Of a stretch of DNA of 38,355 nucleotides, positions 9,162-17,524 are shown piece by piece. Position 1 is the first letter of the stretch, and the number at the start of each line of letters is the position of its first letter. Made by a program: the position numbers and the translations under genes. The notes below the pieces were generated by a model, which was given only the letters and a program-made list of their open reading frames with translations, did no database searches and was not told where the DNA came from. Source of the stretch: Firmicutes bacterium HGW-Firmicutes-12 (GTDB taxonomy: Bacteria; Bacillota; Peptococcia; DRI-13; PHAD01); contig PHAD01000012.1 of NCBI GenBank assembly GCA_002841595.1, positions 1 to 38,355 of the forward strand. The letters run 5' to 3'.

Positions 9162-9869
9162 TTACTTAAGGTCGTTTTGCAAGAACAAGAGAAATTCACT
9201 TAAAGCTCCTGTTTTATCAGGTTTAATATAGCTATTCCCTTTACCGATTAGATTATCAGTCACAAGGTATGTCCGAAAACCTAGTTCGCCGGCGACCATA
9301 TCCTCCTGGCTGTCATTGCCTACCATCCAACATTCCTCAGGCTTCAATTTCAACAATGTGCTTATTTCTTCAAAATATTGAGGATTTGGTTTACAAAAAC
9401 AACTTGTCTCGTAACTAGTAATATAAGACCATGGATAATCCAAAACTCCAGCCCAGCGCATTCTTTCCTCAACCGCTAATCGAGGGAAAAGTGGATTAGT
9501 TGCAAGTACTATTTGATAACCTTGCTCTAGGGCCGCTTCGACAACCTGAGGAACAACACTACTTGGTTCAGTATAACCTTTTAATTTACGAAACTCGGTC
9601 AGATAGTATTCTTCAAATACTGGGTAAGCATCTTCTTTTTTTAAGTCCAGCGGAGGTAAGAAGCTTTCCATAAAAACTTCTTCATTAGTCATCCTCCCAT
9701 TATTCCTCACCATTTTTTCGGTTGATTCCAGCAAATGTGGGACGAATAGTTTGGGATTAATCAACTTAGAGCAAAAACTCGAGATGGAGTAAATATATGC
9801 CTCAAAAAATTTCTCCATTTCTAAAGGTAAGAGCGTACCGTCAAGGTCAAATAAAATTGTCTTCTTCAA
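9162..9869 (-). CDS. HAD-superfamily hydrolase
   Basis: The HAD nucleophile motif 'ILFDLDGTLL' lies right at the N-terminus when the TTG at 9869 is used. That TTG has GGAGG six bases upstream, so it is chosen over an upstream frame extension to 9929. 235 residues. Motif II is near 'VLATNPLFPRLAVEERMRWAGV', and motifs III/IV are 'CKPNPQYFEEI' and 'CWMVGNDSQEDMVAGELGFRTYLV', with the acidic D residues that bind Mg2+. An alpha-helical cap of about 80 residues sits between motifs I and II. Probably a small-molecule phosphatase of unknown substrate. It is next to plsC, with a 70 bp gap. Confidence 0.85.
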   Translation of the reverse strand: MKKTILFDLDGTLLPLEMEKFFEAYIYSISSFCSKLINPKLFVPHLLESTEKMVRNNGRMTNEEVFMESFLPPLDLKKEDAYPVFEEYYLTEFRKLKGYTEPSSVVPQVVEAALEQGYQIVLATNPLFPRLAVEERMRWAGVLDYPWSYITSYETSCFCKPNPQYFEEISTLLKLKPEECWMVGNDSQEDMVAGELGFRTYLVTDNLIGKGNSYIKPDKTGALSEFLLFLQNDLK

Positions 9870-9939
9870 TGTAATCCTCCATAAATTTGATATAAGACCA
9901 TTATAAACAAAATTAGCCATACTAGTCATTAAATAAATC

Positions 9940-10659
9940 TTATTTACCCACTATACTTTGTTCAATAGTATTCCTAACTCTAGCAGGTATTTCGGCTGCT
10001 TGCTCCTTAGTTAATCCTATTGTTAAAACAGGGTCATGTATAATAATCTCTACATGGGCAGGCTTAATCATCATGCCGTTTTGCTCCATTATTTTATAAG
10101 AACCACGAATTGTAATCGGAACAATGGGTATCCCCGCCTTGAAGGCCAACTTCAAACTCCCTGGTTTGAATTCTCCCATAGCCTCGCCTTTACTTCGAGT
10201 ACCTTCCGGAAAAATGGCCATAGAATAACCTTCCTTAAGATATTGGATTGCCTGATTAATGACCTTAAGCGATTGTCGTATATCTGAACGATCCATAAAT
10301 ACACATCTCATATGCGTCATCCAGGTTCGAATCATAGGAAACTTGAGTAGCTCTATTTTCGCAATAAATGCCTTGGGCTTATCAATATATCCCAGAAGAA
10401 GGGGTATATCAAAATTTCCCTGGTGATTACTCACAAAGAGAACTGCTCCAGATGGGATTTTCTCCTCCCCAGTAGTCACTACAGTAACTCCTGCTAACTT
10501 AACGAGAGAACGCGCCCATTTCTTTGCAGTTTGATTAGTTATCTCGTCGATTTCAGTAGCCTTTCCCATTTTTGCTAATCGGTTTACCTTTAATAGAGTC
10601 GGTTGAAGAATTATCAGAGATATCCCAAAATAAATAAACCAGAATATTGTTCGTATCAT
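9940..10659 (-). CDS. plsC: 1-acyl-sn-glycerol-3-phosphate acyltransferase
   Basis: PlsC acylates lysophosphatidic acid to phosphatidic acid at the inner membrane. 239 residues with an N-terminal membrane helix (about 3-22). The acyltransferase HX4D motif is 'SNHQGNFDIPLL' (about 77-88), followed by 'AKIELLKFPMIRTWMTHMRCVFMDR', the substrate-binding 'IFPEGTRSKGEAMGEFKPG' (about 149-167), and 'PIVPITIRGS'. GAGGG is five bases before the ATG. Confidence 0.92.
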   Translation of the reverse strand: MIRTIFWFIYFGISLIILQPTLLKVNRLAKMGKATEIDEITNQTAKKWARSLVKLAGVTVVTTGEEKIPSGAVLFVSNHQGNFDIPLLLGYIDKPKAFIAKIELLKFPMIRTWMTHMRCVFMDRSDIRQSLKVINQAIQYLKEGYSMAIFPEGTRSKGEAMGEFKPGSLKLAFKAGIPIVPITIRGSYKIMEQNGMMIKPAHVEIIIHDPVLTIGLTKEQAAEIPARVRNTIEQSIVGK

Positions 10660-10771
10660 AATTTCCCTCGCTATCCTTTGTTTTAACCATTATATCGTAG
10701 GTGCTAAGATGGCGAAACCTTTAAAAGACTATAATTTGAATGAAGTAGTATAGTAGTATTATGCAAAATAA

Positions 10772-10802
10772 AGAAAACGCTCTCTAATAGAGAACGTTTT
10801 CT
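10772..10802 (-). terminator. Terminator-like hairpin after the 89-residue ORF
   Basis: AGAAAACG-C-TCTC (10772-10784) pairs with GAGA-A-CGTTTTCT (10790-10802) with one mismatch. On the minus strand the second arm ends in TTTTCTTTATTTT, a usable T tail. It begins just beyond the stop at 10809. Confidence 0.65.
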
Positions 10803-10808
10803 AACTCT

Positions 10809-11078
10809 TCAATCTTCTTCCGGCGCATTTTCGGGCATTTCTTTCTTCGGAAATTCATATATTCTGCATTCATTTTTTTCTATATTATCATTCTCTTGTC
10901 TTTGAACAGTTTGTTCAAAGACATCACCACTGAATAGATTGATAATCCTAGTGATTTCGTTTATACCGTTTATTTCATTCTCAACCACGAATTCGCCGGC
11001 AGGGGATTGTAAATCAGTTAAATTACTTAATAAAGCATGCAACATTTCTTTAGATAACGTAATACGCACATGCGACAT
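10809..11078 (-). CDS. Hypothetical protein, 89 residues
   Basis: I do not recognise it. The start has a G-rich site (GGGGGG) five bases upstream. The N-terminal two-thirds ('MSHVRITLSKEMLHALLSNL', 'INGINEITRIINLFSGDV') looks like an alpha/beta or helical small domain. The last 30 residues are highly charged (ENDNIEKNE, KKEMPENAPEED) and probably disordered. Divergent from the next gene; it has its own terminator. Confidence 0.6.
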   Translation of the reverse strand: MSHVRITLSKEMLHALLSNLTDLQSPAGEFVVENEINGINEITRIINLFSGDVFEQTVQRQENDNIEKNECRIYEFPKKEMPENAPEED

Positions 11079-11230
11079 ATTTTCCCCCCCAAAAAACAGT
11101 TCCTATATCATTATAGAAAGGAATTGCGTAAATGCTACTATTTGGACAAACTGATGAAAATATTTCGCCTTTAAAGTCACGAATTATACTCCCCATCCAT
11201 AGAATAAATATATTAATGGGAGGTGTTAGA

Positions 11231-12067
11231 ATGTATAAAAAGAAATTCCAGAAAGAATACCGTCTACCTCTACCAGGTAAGATCACAATTCTAGGAATGC
11301 ATATAGAAACTAAAAAGAAGCCTCAGCAAGAAGCATCGGAAAACTTGGTAACCCTAAAAGACTACTGGAATATACAGATAATCTATAGACCTTATGATAG
11401 CGATTACCAAACAAGCCCCTCTCTTTTAGAATTCCCGGTTTCATGGGAGCAAGAAATTGAATTGAGTAACTACAACTCAGGGGAAATCACGTTTACTTAT
11501 CCTAACCCCCCAAAAAGCATTTCTACTCTACTTCAGGAAGAACCTATCTCACAGTTCTTCCTAAGAATAATTATAGAAGGAACAGTTGAAGTAATAATTT
11601 CAAATAATAATCCTTCTATCCCAACAACTTCGGTTAAATATCCTACCAATGTCCCTAAAAAAATCCGTTTCAATATAAATAAGCTAAATACTAAACTAAA
11701 TTCCCTAGAAGAACAAAACATAGAATTACATGCGCAGCTTTCCAAAATGTCCGAAAGAATTTATGCCTTAGAAGAGTCAACGCCAGAAAAAGTGACTACA
11801 TACAGCAGAATAACAGGTTATATTCTGGACAGTTTTCGTTTGTTACCTTTAGCAAAAACAATTATAGAATTCCGGAAAGAAGATGAGCAAAGCCCGCCAG
11901 TAAAAATTGCATCAGATAATCGTGGGTTTTACTTTTGTGATAAACTAATACCTGGCACATACGAAATTAAAATAAAGCACCCACGCTTTTCACCGTTAAT
12001 TATTAAAGAATTCCCGATTAATGAAGGTGATAACAAATACCAAGACTTTTTATTAAATAGATTGTAA
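11231..12067 (+). CDS. Protein with coiled coil and C-terminal carboxypeptidase-regulatory-like (beta-sandwich) domain
   Basis: Start chosen at ATG 11231, where GGGAGGTG is five bases upstream; this gives 278 residues. Residues about 40-150 are an unrecognised beta-rich region. About 165-200 ('NKLNTKLNSLEEQNIELHAQLSKMSER', in part) has heptad spacing of a coiled coil. The last about 80 residues ('ITGYILDSFRLLPLAKTIIEF', 'DNRGFYFCDKLIPGTYEIKI') match the CarboxypepD_reg / transthyretin-like fold seen in many Firmicute surface and structural proteins. No signal peptide or membrane segment is visible. Function unknown; oligomerisation through the coiled coil is likely. Confidence 0.65.
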   Translation: MYKKKFQKEYRLPLPGKITILGMHIETKKKPQQEASENLVTLKDYWNIQIIYRPYDSDYQTSPSLLEFPVSWEQEIELSNYNSGEITFTYPNPPKSISTLLQEEPISQFFLRIIIEGTVEVIISNNNPSIPTTSVKYPTNVPKKIRFNINKLNTKLNSLEEQNIELHAQLSKMSERIYALEESTPEKVTTYSRITGYILDSFRLLPLAKTIIEFRKEDEQSPPVKIASDNRGFYFCDKLIPGTYEIKIKHPRFSPLIIKEFPINEGDNKYQDFLLNRL

Positions 12068-12085
12068 TGTTTTCTATTTTATTAG

Positions 12086-12132
12086 TAACAAAAAAGAGGA
12101 GTCCTCAAAAATATTGAGTATCTCCTCTTTTT
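12086..12132. terminator. Bidirectional terminator between convergent genes
   Basis: AAAAAGAGGAG (12091-12101) pairs with CTCCTCTTTTT (12122-12132), with an inner CTCAA/TTGAG pair. A and T runs on both sides suit both the rightward gene ending at 12067 and the leftward gene ending at 12132. Confidence 0.8.
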
Positions 12133-12596
12133 CATATCTTTCGACAAACAAAATTCAAAATATTTTTTCTGTAGCGTTTTAAGACTATGTAGCCAAGCCA
12201 CCATAAGATAATTGTTGCCACTATACTATTAATTATTGAACCAATTAAAAATGCTTTGCCCAACAGTAAAAAATCCTTCCAACCTACATGACTAATATTA
12301 TAAAAAAGCTTGCTAATACTTCTCTCTGCCGGTTCAATAAAAATACAGCCAACAAGTATATTCAGATAAAAAAGCAGTGGGAAAAGCGGAACTGTTATCG
12401 CCCACGCAACTGTTGCCGCTATACAATTAGTTCTGAAAAGTCTAGATAAAGCCACAGCAAAAAGGGCTCCAAAACCACTGGTTGGATAAAAATGAATGAT
12501 TGTACCCAGAGTAAAGCCGCCAGCAACGGATTTTGGAGAGTCTTGCAAGCGGCAAAGCTTAATTAAATAGTATTTTACACTTCTGCGATAATTCAC
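12132..12596 (-). CDS. DUF2062 membrane protein
   Basis: 154 residues with three hydrophobic segments. The DUF2062 pattern is clear: 'SPKSVAGGFTLGTIIHFYPTSGFGALFAVALSRLFRTN' then 'AWAITVPLFPLLFYLNILVGCIF'. The family is widespread and of unknown function. The start is GTG with GGAGG about ten bases upstream. Stands alone, sharing a terminator with the convergent neighbour. Confidence 0.8.
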   Translation of the reverse strand: MNYRRSVKYYLIKLCRLQDSPKSVAGGFTLGTIIHFYPTSGFGALFAVALSRLFRTNCIAATVAWAITVPLFPLLFYLNILVGCIFIEPAERSISKLFYNISHVGWKDFLLLGKAFLIGSIINSIVATIILWWLGYIVLKRYRKNILNFVCRKI

Positions 12597-12755
12597 CCCT
12601 TAATCTCCTCCCCAGCTATAAACAAACTTATTAGTTCTATTTTACATTCAATAAATCCTGTTTGTTTTAAAGTTTTAGAATAATATTGTTATTATTTATG
12701 GGAACGATAAAAATTAAATGTCAGATTCAAGAGCTAAGAAAGGAGTTTTTAGATA

Positions 12756-12992
12756 ATGCTATGTCCCCTTTGTAATGGGCTAGACAGAGTATTCCCCCTA
12801 TGCCCAAACTGCGAAGAGATACTTGAGGATGCTGGAATGCTAGAGAATTTCTTTGCACCATACAACCCTTATTTGGCTCAGGAAATACTTGAGGCATCAA
12901 ATAATGCTAACCACGATGAATGTATTCACCTTTTTTCCTGCCCAAAATGCGGTTATGACCAACGTCTGGCAATAAAGAAAATAGATACTTGA
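12756..12992 (+). CDS. Small zinc-ribbon-like protein
   Basis: 78 residues with three CxxC pairs: 'CPLC' (3-6), 'CPNC' (16-19) and 'CPKC' (about 64-67), the last followed by 'GYDQRL'. The first two pairs are likely to form one zinc site; the third pair may be a second half-site. AAAGGAG lies upstream of the ATG. Function unknown; the cysteine pattern is what supports it as real. Confidence 0.65.
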   Translation: MLCPLCNGLDRVFPLCPNCEEILEDAGMLENFFAPYNPYLAQEILEASNNANHDECIHLFSCPKCGYDQRLAIKKIDT

Positions 12993-13000
12993 CGTAACTA

Positions 13001-14149
13001 TCAGTTAATAATCTGGGGCAGTTCTACTAAACCAGCACCCTGTTGTTCTTTGTTCAAATAATTAAGAGTAACTGCTTTTTCTGACAGTATGCTAACAATT
13101 TGCGAAGAGGTCATTGGCCCATAATAGTTGATAACATCGGCCACTGCTCCTGCTATATGAGGCGCCGCAAAGGAGGTTCCACTTTTTTCAGCATAACCAG
13201 AACCGATCCAGGTCGAAGTTATATTTACACCGGGAGCACAAAAATTAATTTCTGGACCATGTGAAGAAAAGTCAGCAATTCTATCTTCTTTATTAATAGC
13301 TGAAACTGCTATTACCTGTGGGAAACGAGCCGGAAAGTTTACCTCTCCTCCATCATTTCCCGCAGCCGCAACCAACACTATACCACGTTCTTCTAGTGAC
13401 TGTACAGCACGCACAAAGCTTTGACTGTTTTCAGAGGTCGAAAAACTCATATTAATAATACTGACATTTCTTCTCATTAGCCATTCAAAACCCTCAATAA
13501 TATCAGAGAGATTTCCACTACCCTTTTTATCAAAGGCTTTTACTATATAAAAATCTACATATGGATTTATGCCCACCATTCCATTGGTATTGTTAGCCCC
13601 AATAACACCAGCTACATGAGTGCCATGGCCGTAATCATCCATAAAGCTTGATTTGCCATCCAGGGTACATACACCTTCACGAATGTTCTTCCGCAAATCC
13701 GCATGATTGTAGTCTATGCCCGTATCGATTATCCCTACCCTCACTCTCTTCTCATTTAATTTATTCCAGACCTGTGGAGCACCCATTCTTTTTAGACCCC
13801 AATCAATCCTCCTGACACTTTGGAAATTATTTTTTGTGGGCACCGGCTTATGCGTTTGGGGTTTTTTAAAAAAAAATGAAAATAAATCGGGATAAGGATA
13901 CGTGCTTTTTTCTACGCACAATGAAAATTGTGCATCCTCTTCCATTCTTATCTTCTCTGACATACTCCTTACTGCAATAACCACATCTTCCTCTGGAAAC
14001 TCGCAAAGAAATCCGTTTATTAGTGGTAGTTCTTTAATTATCTCACCATTGGAAATACGAAGGGCATCCCGAAGTTCAGCTAGGTCCTGAGGATCATCCA
14101 CTGATACTATCTTCCTAAGTCTGTTTTTATCTGTTCCTTTACTAACCAT
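13001..14149 (-). CDS. Intracellular-type subtilisin-like serine protease (S8)
   Basis: Start chosen at ATG 14149, with AAAGGGG eight bases upstream; 382 residues. The catalytic triad motifs are all present: Asp in 'RVGIIDTGIDYNHADL', His in 'GHGTHVAGVIGANN', and Ser in 'GTSFAAPHIAGAVADV'. The oxyanion Asn is in 'VAAAGNDGG'. About 100 residues precede the catalytic domain and resemble an inhibitor-I9-like propeptide ('VDDPQDLAELRDALRI', 'LPLINGFLCEFPEEDV'). No signal peptide is visible, which suits an ISP-like cytoplasmic protease, although non-classical export cannot be excluded. It lies 8 bp from the convergent zinc-ribbon gene. Confidence 0.9.
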   Translation of the reverse strand: MVSKGTDKNRLRKIVSVDDPQDLAELRDALRISNGEIIKELPLINGFLCEFPEEDVVIAVRSMSEKIRMEEDAQFSLCVEKSTYPYPDLFSFFFKKPQTHKPVPTKNNFQSVRRIDWGLKRMGAPQVWNKLNEKRVRVGIIDTGIDYNHADLRKNIREGVCTLDGKSSFMDDYGHGTHVAGVIGANNTNGMVGINPYVDFYIVKAFDKKGSGNLSDIIEGFEWLMRRNVSIINMSFSTSENSQSFVRAVQSLEERGIVLVAAAGNDGGEVNFPARFPQVIAVSAINKEDRIADFSSHGPEINFCAPGVNITSTWIGSGYAEKSGTSFAAPHIAGAVADVINYYGPMTSSQIVSILSEKAVTLNYLNKEQQGAGLVELPQIIN

Positions 14150-14229
14150 TTTATAGTCCCCTTTCCCTGACAATAGTATTGAAACTCTCATTACCATATG
14201 CCGAAGAAAGGTAATTCGCTACTTAATAG

Positions 14230-14258
14230 AGGACATAGAAGCTTATTATTGTTATAAT
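14230..14258 (+). promoter_or_regulatory. Possible promoter of the CapA-type lipoprotein gene
   Basis: TATAAT at 14253-14258 with AGGACA (4/6 match to TTGACA) 17 bases upstream at 14230-14235, about 30 bases before the start codon at 14288. Confidence 0.4.
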
Positions 14259-14287
14259 TAACTAAATATTATGTAGGGAGTGGAATT

Positions 14288-15520
14288 ATGCGAAAATTTT
14301 ACCTTGGATTAATTCTCCTACTCTTTTTAATAAGTTCTTCTGCATGCAACCTTTATACTGAAGCCAGTAACGAACCTAATCTTCCAGCACCTGCTCCTGT
14401 TCCAGTACTGAAAGAAGATGAAGTCTTAGTTATTTCGGCCGTGGGTGATATAATGATGCACAATACTCAATTAAAAGCAGGCTATCTTTCTACAAGCGGA
14501 GATTATGATTATTCCACTTTCTTTACGCATGTAAAACCCCTGCTTTCGGCCTCAGATCTAGCAATAGGCAACCTTGAAACAACCTTTGCTGGTGCGAAGG
14601 CCGGGTACAGTGGATATCCCCAGTTTAATTCACCCGAAATATTAGCATCAAACCTAAAAAATACAGGTTTTGATGTACTTGTAACAGCAAATAATCACTG
14701 CTTGGATAAAAGGCAAAGTGGTTTAATTAGTACGCTGGACACTTTAGATGCTGTTGGCTTATTTCATACTGGAACCTTTCGCACTCAAGAAGAACGTGAC
14801 AGTACACTCATAGTAGAGAAAAAAGGCCTAAAGATCGCTGTGTTCTCCTATACATATGGCACAAACGGTCTAAGTCCTGATAAGGATAAGCCTTACTCTG
14901 TAAACTATATTGCAACAGATAAAATTATTACTGACATAAAAAAAGCCCGGGCTGAAGATTCCGCGCAGCTTGTAATCGTCTGTCTTCACTTTGGTCTCGA
15001 ATACCAGCCCTATCCAAATGACGAACAACAGCAAATTGTAAAAAGACTTTTTGAAGAAGGGGCCGACATTATACTAGGATCACATCCCCATGTCCTTCAA
15101 CCTGCCTTTATTTATAATATAGAAGAAACTAAGGACATTGATAGTAAATTCGCTATCTATTCTTTTGGTAACTTTATATCCGATCAAAAAGGTCTCGAAA
15201 GGCTTACAAGCATTATTCTCAACCTCTATATAGGAATAGATCGGGAAAGCGGAGCACCCTATTTCAAAGAAGCCTCATATATACCTATTAGAACCAGACG
15301 CTACCGACAAGATGGAAAGTATAATTTTGAGATTCTGCCAATTGAAGCAGCTCTTGCAAGTAGCAATAGCAGACTAGAGCATTTTAGTATTCAGGAAATA
15401 AACGACTTAGAGGCTTCCCTGGAATATGTATCTAAACATCTTCAAACTGATAACCCTTTATTTAAACTTAAGCCATTAGACATCCCCTTAGAAGGCTTGC
15501 AGTTGATTAAAAAATGGTAG
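14288..15520 (+). CDS. CapA/PgsA-type metallophosphatase-fold lipoprotein
   Basis: 410 residues. Signal peptide with lipobox SSAC (about 17-20). The CapA domain begins 'VISAVGDIMMHNTQL' (about 48-62), then 'LAIGNLETTFAG', 'FDVLVTANNHCLDKRQSG' (N-x-H), 'VIVCLHFGLEYQPYPNDEQQQIVKRL' and 'GADIILGSHPHVLQP' (GSHPH), the metal ligands of this calcineurin-like fold. 'YSFGNFISDQ' follows. The family includes PgsA/CapA of poly-gamma-glutamate export, but there is no pgsB or pgsC here, so a polyglutamate role is not supported. GGGAG is seven bases before the ATG. The downstream exporter-like gene begins 56 bp later and may be co-transcribed. Confidence 0.9.
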   Translation: MRKFYLGLILLLFLISSSACNLYTEASNEPNLPAPAPVPVLKEDEVLVISAVGDIMMHNTQLKAGYLSTSGDYDYSTFFTHVKPLLSASDLAIGNLETTFAGAKAGYSGYPQFNSPEILASNLKNTGFDVLVTANNHCLDKRQSGLISTLDTLDAVGLFHTGTFRTQEERDSTLIVEKKGLKIAVFSYTYGTNGLSPDKDKPYSVNYIATDKIITDIKKARAEDSAQLVIVCLHFGLEYQPYPNDEQQQIVKRLFEEGADIILGSHPHVLQPAFIYNIEETKDIDSKFAIYSFGNFISDQKGLERLTSIILNLYIGIDRESGAPYFKEASYIPIRTRRYRQDGKYNFEILPIEAALASSNSRLEHFSIQEINDLEASLEYVSKHLQTDNPLFKLKPLDIPLEGLQLIKKW

Positions 15521-15575
15521 CAATCTTATGCTACGTAAAACTTCCTACTATAAAACCTATATAAGGAGAAAAAAT

Positions 15576-16649
15576 ATGTTAGCCGGAGCAAGAATTATTA
15601 AAACAGGAATTGCCATTACCCTTAGTATGCTGATATGTAATTATTTTGATATTCAACCTGCTATATTTGCCGGTGCTGCCACCGTGCTCAATATGCAACC
15701 ATCTTTAGGGTTAAGCTTCCATAATGCCTGGGAACAAATATTAGTACATTTTGTATCTATTAGTATAGCTATTATTCTAGGACTTACTCTAGGAAACAAT
15801 CCTTTTATAATGGGGTTAACTAGCGTCTTAGTCATCCTAATATGTCAACACTTCAGATGGCGCGGCAGTCTTGCTGGAGGGGTTATGGCCTCTATCTTTA
15901 TTCTTTCTTCACCTAGTGCTCAATTTATAGACCATGCCCTGATACGCTCTCTGGCTATCTTTGTCGGGGTAAGCGTAGCCCTAATTGTAAACTTTACAAT
16001 TGCACCTCCACGCTACCGACAACCCCTACAAAAGAAACTCCTAGAATTAAACTCTTTAGTTACAAAGTACTTTGATGACGCGGTACAAAGCTTTCTATCT
16101 TTAGATATCCCTTCTCCCGCCTTAATGGAAGAGCAGAAGAATAACGTAGAACAACTCTTTCGTGAAGTTCAAAAACTATATAAGCTTTACTATCTTGATA
16201 TTGGTGCACATACTTTTGATCCTAACAGTGAACAAGAGAAAATCAGCAAATACTATGAGGAATATCTTGCATATAATAAAGGCCTCTGGCAAAGAACTCG
16301 TGACATTCTATTCCTGTCTCAAGAAAGAAGGGAACGCCGCCAACAAGCTGGAGACCGACCTATTAGTTCAGAATTCCAAGAGATTTTAGATCTTTTATCA
16401 GAAGCTCAGACACATTTTCTATCCCAAAATGAAGAATTGAAAAATAAACTAGAAGGCCAAAATATACAACATGTGGAGGAACCGCATATCTGGAGAAAGC
16501 TTGATAAGATTTTAAATAACTGGCATAACCAGTTTCCTTCGGGCAGCTACTCCCTACACGCCTTAATTGAAATATCACTAATTACATATAAAATTCGCTG
16601 GGCCGCTAAAGAGGCAATGCAATTATTGGATAATGATTTAATACTATAA
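15576..16649 (+). CDS. Aromatic acid exporter family protein (ArAE_1 / DUF939-like)
   Basis: Start chosen at ATG 15576 because AAGGAG lies seven bases upstream; 357 residues. Four to five membrane helices fill residues about 5-145 ('GARIIKTGIAITLSMLIC', 'PAIFAGAATVLNMQPS', 'RWRGSLAGGVMASIFI'), the ArAE_1 pattern. The C-terminal about 200 residues are soluble, helical and charged. Related to FUSC-type efflux proteins; substrate unknown. It is followed by a strong bidirectional terminator. Confidence 0.8.
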   Translation: MLAGARIIKTGIAITLSMLICNYFDIQPAIFAGAATVLNMQPSLGLSFHNAWEQILVHFVSISIAIILGLTLGNNPFIMGLTSVLVILICQHFRWRGSLAGGVMASIFILSSPSAQFIDHALIRSLAIFVGVSVALIVNFTIAPPRYRQPLQKKLLELNSLVTKYFDDAVQSFLSLDIPSPALMEEQKNNVEQLFREVQKLYKLYYLDIGAHTFDPNSEQEKISKYYEEYLAYNKGLWQRTRDILFLSQERRERRQQAGDRPISSEFQEILDLLSEAQTHFLSQNEELKNKLEGQNIQHVEEPHIWRKLDKILNNWHNQFPSGSYSLHALIEISLITYKIRWAAKEAMQLLDNDLIL

Positions 16650-16656
16650 GAATACG

Positions 16657-16706
16657 TGTAAAAAAGCATTAATTTGAAGATTACTTCAAATTAATGCTTT
16701 TTTTGT
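16657..16706. terminator. Strong bidirectional terminator
   Basis: A 19-bp near-perfect stem: arms 16661-16679 and 16684-16702 with a 4-base loop, flanked by A and T runs. It serves the rightward exporter gene and probably the leftward sulfur operon ending at 16790. Confidence 0.85.
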
Positions 16707-16789
16707 ATCTCATTTAACTACTTATCTGATCATTTCTGCATTATCTAATTATTACAATATGATAAGCTAAGTTATCAACAAGTGTAGAT

Positions 16790-17269
16790 TTAGATGAATA
16801 AGTTAACTCTAGCTTCATCAGCATCTCCTAAATAGGTTGCTACGCCAGCAAACTCTAAACCATCCATCAGTTCCTCTTCTTTAATCCCCATAACATCCAT
16901 AGACATAGTACATACAACCATTTTTACCCCTAGTTCCTGAGCTGATGAAATTAATTCTGGGAGAGTATTAACATTTTTATCCTTCATTATTTTCTTCATC
17001 ATTACAGCACCCATGCCACCAAAATTCATTTTAGACAGACCTAACTTTTTAGCGCCCCGGGGCATCATCCAACCAAACATTCCCTCAAGAAAATTCTTTT
17101 TTACTTTAATCTTCTCAGGTTTGCGCAAGATATTCAGTCCCCAGAAGGTAAAGAACATGGTAACTTCATCGCCCATAGCTGCTGCCCCATTCGCTATAAT
17201 TAATCCTGCCATAGCTTTGTCGAGCTCGCCGCTAAACATGATGATTGTCTTCTTATTAGACTCCCCCAT
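16790..17269 (-). CDS. DsrE-family protein (DsrE_2-like)
   Basis: Start chosen at ATG 17269 with AGGAGGG six bases upstream; 159 residues. The fold pattern is 'KTIIMFSGELDKAMAGLIIANGAAAMGDEVTMFFTFWGLNIL' and later 'ELISSAQELGVKMVVCTMSMDVMGIKEEEL', with Cys in 'VVCTMS' as the likely sulfur-carrying residue. DsrE-like proteins pass persulfide sulfur between carriers. It is the last gene of the operon arsR-CoA-disulfide reductase-tusA-dsrE and starts 13 bp after the tusA stop. Confidence 0.88.
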   Translation of the reverse strand: MGESNKKTIIMFSGELDKAMAGLIIANGAAAMGDEVTMFFTFWGLNILRKPEKIKVKKNFLEGMFGWMMPRGAKKLGLSKMNFGGMGAVMMKKIMKDKNVNTLPELISSAQELGVKMVVCTMSMDVMGIKEEELMDGLEFAGVATYLGDADEARVNLFI

Positions 17270-17282
17270 AATCAACCCTCCT

Positions 17283-17507
17283 TTAGTTTTTCTTAATAGT
17301 AGCGGAGATAACATTATTTTCTTCTTTTAATTCAACTAGGTCGCAGCCTGTTTTTTTGCACCAAGCCATAACATCTTTTTTAAAACCCTGATCTGTAACC
17401 TCAATCTTGATAATATCTCCAGGTTCAGCTGTCTTACTTTGATTAAACAGTTTTACAATCGGTCCAGGACATTGTAATCCCCTTGCATTGATTTCATATT
17501 CTGCCAT
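17283..17507 (-). CDS. TusA-family sulfur carrier protein
   Basis: 74 residues. The TusA/SirA motif is at the N-terminus: 'NARGLQCPGPIVKLFNQ' with the CPxP cysteine at residue 13. The usual beta-alpha-beta pattern follows ('DIIKIEVTDQGFKKDVMAWCKKTGCDLVEL'). It carries sulfur as a persulfide. GGAGG is nine bases before the ATG. It lies between the CoA-disulfide reductase and dsrE, which supports a sulfur relay. Confidence 0.92.
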   Translation of the reverse strand: MAEYEINARGLQCPGPIVKLFNQSKTAEPGDIIKIEVTDQGFKKDVMAWCKKTGCDLVELKEENNVISATIKKN

Positions 17508-17524
17508 CTTAAAAAACCTCCTTA